Source of the DNA: Lentisphaera profundi
Lineage (GTDB): Bacteria > Verrucomicrobiota > Lentisphaeria > Lentisphaerales > Lentisphaeraceae
Length of the DNA stretch: 64,000 bases
Direction: 5' to 3'
Assembly (NCBI RefSeq): GCF_028728065.1
Contig: NZ_CP117811.1
Coordinates: forward strand, 248,001 to 312,000
The notes below the pieces were generated by a model. That model was not told the origin of the DNA and did not search any database. It saw only the letters and a program-made list of their open reading frames with translations. The translations under genes and the position numbers were made by a program. Shown piece by piece: positions 28,475 to 35,861 of this stretch. Numbering within the stretch: position 1 is the first letter of the stretch; each line of letters opens with the position of its first letter.

Positions 28475-30568
28475 CTATGGCTGAGATACTTGTGAAGCGG
28501 AGAACTGTTTCCAGATTGCAGCTCCTATCTGCTGCTGGCCATCGAGATTGGGATGCAGGCCGTCACTGTAGTTATCTTTGGAAACAATATTCCAGAGGTC
28601 AATAAATGCAGCATCATTTTCTTTTGCCAGTTTTTTGTATTCCGGGCGTAGTTTGTCGAGCATGGCTTGTTCTTTTTCATCGTACCCCATTTTGTGAAAG
28701 CGTTCGCTTACATTGCCGATACTCAAACCGGCTGAACCGACGAGTGTTATCTTGAGCTCATTACCGTAGCAAGCGCGTGCTTTATCAATCATTGTCTTCA
28801 TATTTGTAACACAGCCTTGCAAGACCTTATCGCTTGCCACGCGCAGGTCATTGACAGCTAAGAAGAAAATCACATGATCAATTGTTCTATAATTTGTGAT
28901 AGTGGAGTCAAATTCTTTGATATCAGCAGTTTTCCTTCCGGAACGGCCAGCGTTGATAGCTTTGATTTTCTTACCCGACAATTTATCAAAGACATTAACC
29001 CAGCTATTTCCGCCTCTGTATTTGCCATCGATATAGGTTCCGCGTGTAATTGAATCACCAAAGCAGAGCACGCGGCTGGTTCCGTCATTCGATGGTCCCC
29101 ATTTTACGTAGGGACTTGTTGCTTCGAATGCTTTAAAAGAGTCGGTCCTGAACGGGACAAGAGGAAAGCCTTCATTATTATAAAGATTCGCATTCGGAAA
29201 TCCGGCCCAGGCATAACGCACTGCAATCGGCATTTTCACATTAGGACTCGATAGAATCACGGTCTTGCCCTCTATTTTAGCCTCCGCATGGACAAATTTT
29301 TTGTCGGTACCGCAGATCACAAACCCTTTGACGGAATCGGCACTGACTTTCTTTGTGGCTAGATTAATGGCTTGAGGTCTAATACCCTCGCCGACATTCT
29401 TCAAGCTTAGGCTTACCGTGTTGCCGGATATTTTCATCGAGTCGAACATCGGTCCCATCGAATTGGTTTTTTCACCATAGGCAAGGCGCCCGGCTTCTGC
29501 CGCTAATCGCTTTGCAAGATCAACTTTCGCATAGGGGTGGATGTTAGTTGTGTGTCCTAGGTCTGTGGCCACAGCCATTGCGGTATTCGGAAGTTCTAGT
29601 GCGGCAGCCTGCGATTCGCGGATTATCGGCCAATTGACATCGGTATCGAATTTCGTCTCTTCATTATAGCCGGCCAACTGTACGAAAAGAAAGGGGAAAT
29701 CACCCTGATTCCACTGTTTGCGCCAGCTGCTAATATGTTCTTTGAAAAGGTCCTCGTAGAGTTCGCAGCTTTTTTCGCCACGACTATTATTCTCACCCTG
29801 ATACCAGATGACTCCTTTGAATGCCATTTTCTGTAGAGGGTGAATCATTGCCTTGTAATAGCTGCTTTTACTTAGCTTTTTAGAAAATTTAGCTTGTACG
29901 TCTTCAGACATCCAGCTTTGTATAGAAGTTGCTCCACGTGCAGCGGCAATTAGACCAATAGGGATATTGAGCTTAGTATTGAGCTCACGCCCGAATATAT
30001 AGCCGACAGCAGAGAAATAACTTGCCGAACTTATGTCAGATACTTGCCATGAGTTTTTGTATTGCTTCAGAGGCTTGATTTGAGTTTGTGGACTGTCGGC
30101 AGTTTCAGGGTTTAAGGCCATCAGGCGGATAGTCGGATACTTGACCGCTTGCTCAATAATTTTTTTAAATTCCGCAGCACGTGGTCCGCCGCCTCGCTCG
30201 GAAGAACTCGAATAGCTTCTCAGTTCGCCATGCATATTGGATTGTCCGGTACATATCCATATATCCCCGACCAGAACATTGGAGATATTTTTTTGTTCAT
30301 CGCCGGATGTAAGCGTCAGGGTGCGGCTTTCTGCGGAGGCCTCAAGCTTATTTAATGTCGTGTGCCATTCTCCGGAGGCGTCAGCAGTGGCTTTCTGGCT
30401 TTGCCCGTCAAAAGTTATTGTGATTTTCTGATTCGGATCAGCCGTGCCCCAGATGGGAAGCGGTTTATCGCGTTGTAGAACCATGTTGTCAGTGAAGAGA
30501 GCATTTAGCTTCACGTCAGCTGAAGTCATTAACGTGAATATCGTTAGTAGTGCAAATATTTTATTCAT
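28475..30568 (-). CDS. Sialate O-acetylesterase fused to an SGNH/GDSL esterase
   Basis: A 697-residue secreted protein (signal peptide about 1-16). Residues 17-480 are a sialate O-acetylesterase (SASA) unit with GQSNM (S110), WYQGENN and a catalytic-type His in NIHPYAK. Residues 490-695 are a second, SGNH-type esterase: VLCFGDSITRG, AINAGRSG, FFLAVNDLR and SDGLHPNLDG. Both should remove acyl groups from glycans outside the cell. It is the last gene of a minus-strand run in which separate SASA and SGNH genes alternate; the gap from the SGNH gene upstream is only 24 bases. Confidence 0.9.
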   Translation of the reverse strand: MNKIFALLTIFTLMTSADVKLNALFTDNMVLQRDKPLPIWGTADPNQKITITFDGQSQKATADASGEWHTTLNKLEASAESRTLTLTSGDEQKNISNVLVGDIWICTGQSNMHGELRSYSSSSERGGGPRAAEFKKIIEQAVKYPTIRLMALNPETADSPQTQIKPLKQYKNSWQVSDISSASYFSAVGYIFGRELNTKLNIPIGLIAAARGATSIQSWMSEDVQAKFSKKLSKSSYYKAMIHPLQKMAFKGVIWYQGENNSRGEKSCELYEDLFKEHISSWRKQWNQGDFPFLFVQLAGYNEETKFDTDVNWPIIRESQAAALELPNTAMAVATDLGHTTNIHPYAKVDLAKRLAAEAGRLAYGEKTNSMGPMFDSMKISGNTVSLSLKNVGEGIRPQAINLATKKVSADSVKGFVICGTDKKFVHAEAKIEGKTVILSSPNVKMPIAVRYAWAGFPNANLYNNEGFPLVPFRTDSFKAFEATSPYVKWGPSNDGTSRVLCFGDSITRGTYIDGKYRGGNSWVNVFDKLSGKKIKAINAGRSGRKTADIKEFDSTITNYRTIDHVIFFLAVNDLRVASDKVLQGCVTNMKTMIDKARACYGNELKITLVGSAGLSIGNVSERFHKMGYDEKEQAMLDKLRPEYKKLAKENDAAFIDLWNIVSKDNYSDGLHPNLDGQQQIGAAIWKQFSASQVSQP

Positions 30569-30592
30569 GCTATTTTCCCATAGTCACTGCTA

Positions 30593-31237
30593 TCACTTAA
30601 CTGCGGCAGCGGCAGATGCAGCCATCAGTTTAGCACCATCTGCATTTGGATGAATACCATCTTTAAAATACTTTGCCTCAGATGGTACCGCACCGTGAAA
30701 GTCTATGATGGAAAGCTTTAATTCATCGGCCACCTGTTTTACCAATGGCATAACACCGTTGACAATTGCATCCTCGGTCATTCCCCAACGGGTTTTCTGA
30801 ACGGGCACCGGCGTGGCCAGAAAAACAGTCGGTTTCGAAGCAAGATCCTGAAAGGATTTAACAAGAGCTTTTAAATCTCCTGCAAACTCTGCATGGTGCT
30901 TCCAGTTATTGGGTTTTATATCGTTGGTTCCTAATTTAATGATCACAATATTTGGATTGAAGCTCAATGCTTTTTTATAGGCCTTATTATTCCAGTATGG
31001 TTTGTCACCCTTCTTCAAAAGTGTACGAGCGGAGACGCCAAAATTGCCGACCTTGTACGTATTGCCGAGCAAGGCTTGGAGCTGAGCGGGGTAACTGTTC
31101 GTCTCCCGGTCTTTGATTCCAGCACCATATGTGATACTATCACCAACACAAGCAATTCGGATGAGCTTATCCGCATGTAGCGTTGAGCTAATTAATGTAA
31201 AAATAAATAGCGCGATGATTTTCGTTCGAATTGTCAT
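30593..31237 (-). CDS. Secreted SGNH/GDSL esterase
   Basis: A 214-residue enzyme with a signal peptide (about 1-22). The four SGNH blocks are visible: VGDSITYGAG (S34), NFGVSART (Gly block), LGTNDIK (Asn block) and DGIHPNADG (Asp/His). The arrangement is that of a single-domain carbohydrate acyl-esterase. It lies immediately upstream of the SASA-SGNH fusion gene and probably shares its transcript. Confidence 0.88.
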   Translation of the reverse strand: MTIRTKIIALFIFTLISSTLHADKLIRIACVGDSITYGAGIKDRETNSYPAQLQALLGNTYKVGNFGVSARTLLKKGDKPYWNNKAYKKALSFNPNIVIIKLGTNDIKPNNWKHHAEFAGDLKALVKSFQDLASKPTVFLATPVPVQKTRWGMTEDAIVNGVMPLVKQVADELKLSIIDFHGAVPSEAKYFKDGIHPNADGAKLMAASAAAAVK

Positions 31238-31342
31238 AATGTTTTGCCTTTTTTTAGTATTTTATATAAGGATTAATGTATAAGAGGGGAAGCATAAAAG
31301 CCTTATTTATGGAAGAATTATTTTCTGTTTCATACGCAGTTA

Positions 31343-32860
31343 TCATTTTTTTCTTTTACTCTTGGATTTTCCTTTTTTCTTTGCGCTTATCACAGAGCCC
31401 GCATCATTAAAATTATCCGTTCTGAAAGGCACTGCAGGCAGGCCTTCTTTATTGGCAAAGTTACTGCGCGGGAAGCCATCCCATGCATAACGGACAGCAA
31501 GAGGCATGGCCACTGTTTTAGCTGAAACAACAATGGTATCTCCTTTAACAAAAGCATAGGCAGCCACGAATTCTTTATCAGCTCCACAGATAGTGAAGCC
31601 TTTAAGTACATTAGCTTTAACGAGCTCTTTATCCCAGAGAGTATCTTTTGCAGTCAAGCCAGAGCCCGCGTGATCGAATGAAATGACCACACTATTTCCT
31701 TTGATCTCATGTGATTTGTATTGTGGCCCTGAGTAGACAATATCTTCTCCATAAGCAAGCTTTCGAGCACAGAGTACAAGACGTTCTGAAACAGCAATCT
31801 TGTGATGAGGATGAATATTGAACTCGACACCCTTATCGAGCGCCAAAGCCATGGCCGTATTCGCTAGCTCAAGTGCTTTGGTCTGCGACTCACGCAAAAA
31901 TGGCCAAGTGACAGGTGCATTTGTGCCCTTTGTTTTTGCATAGCCAGCAAGCTGTACATAGAGGAATGGGAAATCGCCCAATCCCCATGCCTTGCGCCAG
32001 TCGGTGATCATTATCTTAAAGTTTTTAGCGTATGCCAGACTCGATTGAATAGTGCGTGCATTATTCTCACCCTGATACCAGATTACACCTTTAATCGCAA
32101 ATTTGTGCAAGGGCGCAATCATGCCATTATAGCCGGATTTACCAACTTTGGCACCAAGCGCTTTTTTAGAATTATTAGTCATCCAGGTTTCTACTGCTGT
32201 CCCTCCTTTATTGCTATCAATCAGTCCGATCGGCACGTTCAGGTGTACTGACAAGTTCTTAGCGAAAACATAGCCTACGGCAGAAGTTAATGGCGTTATT
32301 TCTACACTTGGAGCCTGCCAGGACTTACTAAATGAATCCTCAATTTTCACCTCTTCGACAACTGTACGCGGAAAGTGCTTGGCAATAAGTGCGATTCGTA
32401 CCTTATCATTAACACTGGTATCGATGATTTTAGCGTACTTTTTTGCCACATCACCAAGTTTTGGGGATAAGAATTTGCCTAGGTCATAATCCATGTTTGA
32501 CTGGCCAGCGCAGACCCAGACATCTCCCAGCATGACGTTTTTGATCGTGACCGTGTTCTTCCCTTTTACCGTCATGTTAAAGGGCCCACCAGCTTTCATG
32601 GGCTTGAGTTTGACAAGCCATTCACCATTAGTGGCAGTGCTTGTTGCTGTTTGACCGTTTATCGTGACGGTCACTTTCTCACCATCATTAGCCTTACCAA
32701 AGACCTTTGCGGGAATACCTCGCTGCAGGACCATGTTATCGGTGAACAGACTGTTTAATTTGACATCTGCTTGTGCTGGTGTAGCACAGAACAGAATAAT
32801 ACTTGTAAGTAGGCAAGCGCTTATTTTACTTTTAACTAATGAGTTCGTTGATATTTTCAT
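31343..32860 (-). CDS. Secreted sialate O-acetylesterase
   Basis: A 505-residue SASA-family enzyme with a signal peptide (about 1-31), then NMVLQRGIPAKVFG, GQSNM (S121), WYQGENN and a catalytic-type His in NIHPHHK. It probably releases O-acetyl groups from sialic acid or other sugars outside the cell; true substrates of this family vary. The protein ends in a lysine-rich tail (KKKGKSKSKRKK). It has its own copy of the shared two-part promoter element, so it can be switched separately from the SGNH gene upstream. Confidence 0.9.
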   Translation of the reverse strand: MKISTNSLVKSKISACLLTSIILFCATPAQADVKLNSLFTDNMVLQRGIPAKVFGKANDGEKVTVTINGQTATSTATNGEWLVKLKPMKAGGPFNMTVKGKNTVTIKNVMLGDVWVCAGQSNMDYDLGKFLSPKLGDVAKKYAKIIDTSVNDKVRIALIAKHFPRTVVEEVKIEDSFSKSWQAPSVEITPLTSAVGYVFAKNLSVHLNVPIGLIDSNKGGTAVETWMTNNSKKALGAKVGKSGYNGMIAPLHKFAIKGVIWYQGENNARTIQSSLAYAKNFKIMITDWRKAWGLGDFPFLYVQLAGYAKTKGTNAPVTWPFLRESQTKALELANTAMALALDKGVEFNIHPHHKIAVSERLVLCARKLAYGEDIVYSGPQYKSHEIKGNSVVISFDHAGSGLTAKDTLWDKELVKANVLKGFTICGADKEFVAAYAFVKGDTIVVSAKTVAMPLAVRYAWDGFPRSNFANKEGLPAVPFRTDNFNDAGSVISAKKKGKSKSKRKK

Positions 32861-32887
32861 TCTAAACCTCTTTTCTAATTCACAGTC

Positions 32888-32914
32888 AAACCGGGAAGGG
32901 TAGAGATTTTTGAT
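32888..32914 (-). promoter_or_regulatory. Shared two-part promoter/operator element, esterase gene
   Basis: On the gene strand: ATCAAAAA (32914-32907), 15 bases, GTTT (32891-32888), inside CCCGGTTTGACTG. It is 27 bases upstream of the ATG and lies in the 69-base gap after the SGNH gene. Confidence 0.55.
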
Positions 32915-32929
32915 GAATTTTTGAAAGTA

Positions 32930-33655
32930 CTATAGATTATTCTTGATGCTCTCTGCTACGAGTTCGGCTAATTTTTGTTTACCGACTTCATTGAAATGAA
33001 CGTTTTTGTTTTGCTGCCATTCTTTGAGTTTTGGTAGACTAGCGGAGTAGAGATCGTTGATAGCCACATCGTGCTTTTTCATGACTTCAATAGCCACTTG
33101 ATTATACTTGACGGCATCTTCGGGTATACGGCAGGGATAAACACCCTCAACATAGGGCGTGGTAGTCGCGAAAATAACTTTTGCACCAGTAGCTTTCAAT
33201 CGTATAACAATCTTCTCTAGACCTTCACGATATTGTTCAAGAGAAATAACTACGGGAACACTAGGGTCATCTGAACGAGCGCCCTTTTTGCGATTGATGC
33301 GTTTGAGATCATGGAGTCCAGTATTGAAATGAATCACATCCCACTTCGGTCCCTTGAGCATGCGATCAAGGCCACCATTTATACTACTGGTATGGCCGCA
33401 ATTCCATGGTTGATCAGTCCCTTCTAGGATGGGGCGATAAACATTGACTTTACCTTCGAGTAAGTCACGGACTTGTAGGGTGTAGCCAATGGAAATTGAA
33501 TCGCCGATGATCAAGGCATTTGCTTTGCCTTCAATGGGAGTGGGAATCCATTTTTTTCCTTTAGCTTTTTCTTCGGCACTTCCGGGTTCAACGGCGAAGA
33601 GAGCTGAGCAAGTCAGGCTTAGGGTGAGCAAGAGTTTGATGATATTATTTTTCAT
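32930..33655 (-). CDS. Secreted SGNH/GDSL esterase
   Basis: A 241-residue enzyme with a signal peptide (about 1-21). Motifs are IIGDSISIGYTL (S53), FNTGLHDLK (in place of the usual GxND) and NVHFNEVG (His). It is a close relative of the N-terminal part of the protein at 51400-52512: both share GDSISIGYTLQVR, GLHDLKR and NVHF. It is probably an acyl-esterase of the extracellular glycan set. Downstream, a SASA gene follows after the shared promoter element. Confidence 0.85.
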   Translation of the reverse strand: MKNNIIKLLLTLSLTCSALFAVEPGSAEEKAKGKKWIPTPIEGKANALIIGDSISIGYTLQVRDLLEGKVNVYRPILEGTDQPWNCGHTSSINGGLDRMLKGPKWDVIHFNTGLHDLKRINRKKGARSDDPSVPVVISLEQYREGLEKIVIRLKATGAKVIFATTTPYVEGVYPCRIPEDAVKYNQVAIEVMKKHDVAINDLYSASLPKLKEWQQNKNVHFNEVGKQKLAELVAESIKNNL

Positions 33656-33710
33656 ATGATGTTTCCTTGTTTGGCTTAAGTGGTGTTAATAGACTGATTT
33701 TTATTGCATC

Positions 33711-33780
33711 TCGGGGCCAGCCCCGAACCCCGTAAGGAGCTGCCGGCCCTTAACCCGGCGAATTGAGTGCTCCCACTCAA
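33711..33780. repeat. GC-rich triple-hairpin intergenic repeat
   Basis: Three perfect short stems in a row: TCGGGGC-CA-GCCCCGA (33711-33726), GCCGG/CCGGC and TTGAGTG-CTCC-CACTCAA (33763-33780). The first resembles the hairpin at 24836-24852. It lies between two minus-strand genes and may serve as a transcript end or processing site. Confidence 0.6.
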
Positions 33781-33806
33781 GTTAGGTGAAGTGCTTAACT
33801 GATTTC

Positions 33807-35423
33807 TTATAGTTCTGTTTTGAATAGTCCTGTGGGAAGGCCTTCTTTGTTGTATAGGTTGGCTCCTTCTGGATTAGAGGCCCAGGCATAGCGAACTTCG
33901 ACAGGCTGTGAAATTTCAGCGTGGCTAACTTCTACCTGATTTGAAGAGATAATTTTTGCCTCAGCCCATTGCCAAGCTCCATCAGCAGCACAAATCTGAA
34001 AGCTTTTTAGGGGGGAACTATTTTCTTGTACAGCTTTATGTAGTTCTTTGCTGGCAGTCATTAATCCCGAGCCTGTGTTATCGAAAGTGATAATGACTTT
34101 ATTCGCTTTGACTTCGTGGGATTTATATGTCGGGCCGCTATGAATGACATCCTCTTTTTTATAGGATTTATTAAGTGCCCAAAAGGCCAATCTTTTACCC
34201 GCATCAATTTTATTAATGGGGTGAATATCGGCTGCATCACCAATATCGTTGAGTACGGCCATACCAGAATTTGGGAGGCTCATACATTGGCTTTGTTGGT
34301 ATTGAATTTGAACCCAAGTACTCGCTTCGGCAGGTTCTAGGAGCGGTTTTTTAAATTGCGCGAGTTGGCACCAATAAAAATCCAAAGGTAAATCCCATGC
34401 CTGGCGCCAGCCCTGGATCATTTTTGTAAAACGTTTTTGGTATTGATCTGTTGCAAAACCCGCATTGGCTTCCCCTTGATACCAAATGGCGCCTTTCATA
34501 GCGTAGGGGACCAGTGGGGCAATCATGGCATTATAGAGTGTGGAGGGGAGAGTATTATTTTCATCGGGGTTTTTCTGTAGGCGGGGATAATGGGGGCGTT
34601 TTTTACCTTCGACGTTAGCTTTCTCTGCGGCAATTTTATGAGCTTCGATTTTTGCTTTGTTTTCAGCAGCTACTTTTTCTTTATCCCAAGTGGATAGGGT
34701 TTGATTTAGCTTTGCGATCTCCGCATCATAATATTCTTTAAGTTCATTATCACTTTGGTATTGCGCCGTGGGTATCCAAGCTTCCACGCGGGTTCCTCCC
34801 CAGGCGCACTTAATGAGGCCAACGGGAATATTTAATTCTTTGCGAAGTTCGCGGCCAAAATTAAAACCTACGGCAGTGAAACCTTTAACAAAACGTTGAT
34901 TAGCTGGATACCAAGTACCCACTATGTTTTCTTTTTCATTTAGTGGGGATAATTCGCGACGAACAGTCATTTGGCGAAAGAGTGTATCATTAATATCCTT
35001 AATTTCTTCATTCATGAAATCGGTAATAGCTTGATACTTGGGGTTCCTGGGTTTGCGGCAAACGCCACCGAGGCCAAAGTCCATATTGGATTGACCTGAG
35101 CAGAGCCAAACTTCACCCACTAAAATGTCGTCAATACTGAGAGTTGTTTCACCATCGGAAATAGTCATGGAACGACTGTCACTGGAAGCAGGCATGGACT
35201 TGAGTGTGACCATCCACTTTCCTGTGGAATTAGTTTGTGAACTTTCTTTCTGTCCAGCAAAAGAAACACTGATCTTTGAACCAGGCTTAGCCCAGCCCCA
35301 AACAGGGACGGCTTGATTTCTTTGCAGGACAGCACCTTTACTAAAGAGCTGGTGAACTTTAATTTCAGCTTGTAGGGAGAAACTGCTGAATAATAAGAAA
35401 AGAGTGAAGAAGAGCTTTTTCAT
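33807..35423 (-). CDS. Secreted sialate O-acetylesterase
   Basis: A 538-residue SASA-family enzyme with a signal peptide (about 1-19). GQSNM (S112), WYQGEANAG and a catalytic-type His in DIHPINK are all present. Compared with its paralogues it has an extra lysine/alanine-rich helical insert at about 235-285. It is the first gene of the minus-strand esterase run. The two-part element is not seen upstream of it. The substrate is inferred only at family level. Confidence 0.9.
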   Translation of the reverse strand: MKKLFFTLFLLFSSFSLQAEIKVHQLFSKGAVLQRNQAVPVWGWAKPGSKISVSFAGQKESSQTNSTGKWMVTLKSMPASSDSRSMTISDGETTLSIDDILVGEVWLCSGQSNMDFGLGGVCRKPRNPKYQAITDFMNEEIKDINDTLFRQMTVRRELSPLNEKENIVGTWYPANQRFVKGFTAVGFNFGRELRKELNIPVGLIKCAWGGTRVEAWIPTAQYQSDNELKEYYDAEIAKLNQTLSTWDKEKVAAENKAKIEAHKIAAEKANVEGKKRPHYPRLQKNPDENNTLPSTLYNAMIAPLVPYAMKGAIWYQGEANAGFATDQYQKRFTKMIQGWRQAWDLPLDFYWCQLAQFKKPLLEPAEASTWVQIQYQQSQCMSLPNSGMAVLNDIGDAADIHPINKIDAGKRLAFWALNKSYKKEDVIHSGPTYKSHEVKANKVIITFDNTGSGLMTASKELHKAVQENSSPLKSFQICAADGAWQWAEAKIISSNQVEVSHAEISQPVEVRYAWASNPEGANLYNKEGLPTGLFKTEL

Positions 35424-35739
35424 AGATGAATCCAGGTTTGATTAGGGTTTTTAATTAAATTTGATGATGGAGCTTTCACTCTCGCTGATTTTGGAGTTAG
35501 TAATCATATCACGGGTTTTATTATCGATCACGAAGTCACCCAAGTACCGCCTTGGAATTGAACCGAGATGCGTTTTATGAGTGTCATAGCTTTTTCCAAA
35601 CGTTTAGATTTTCATACTTATTTAAGGATAAACAAAAATAATTTTATGTTTTTGATTCTAGTTTGAAGAAAAGGCCTAAATAGCGAAGAATTAGCGTGTA
35701 GCCACATAGTTTATCATGACAGATGAAATCTTTTTGTGC

Positions 35740-35810
35740 CCTTCCTCCAGAACTCAAAAGTAACTCTAATTACTTTTGCTAAAGTAATAGCTAATCGCAT
35801 TGCAGTATGA
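35740..35810. repeat. Degenerate dispersed repeat, copy 2
   Basis: CCTTCCTCCAGAACTCAAAAGTAA and following bases match 27430-27500. It lies in the 438-base gap between the esterase cluster and the lipoprotein gene; nothing else recognisable was seen in that gap. Confidence 0.55.
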
Positions 35811-35861
35811 AAACTAAAGAAATATACTGGGGCTTACATATTTATAAATAGGGAGATAGGT

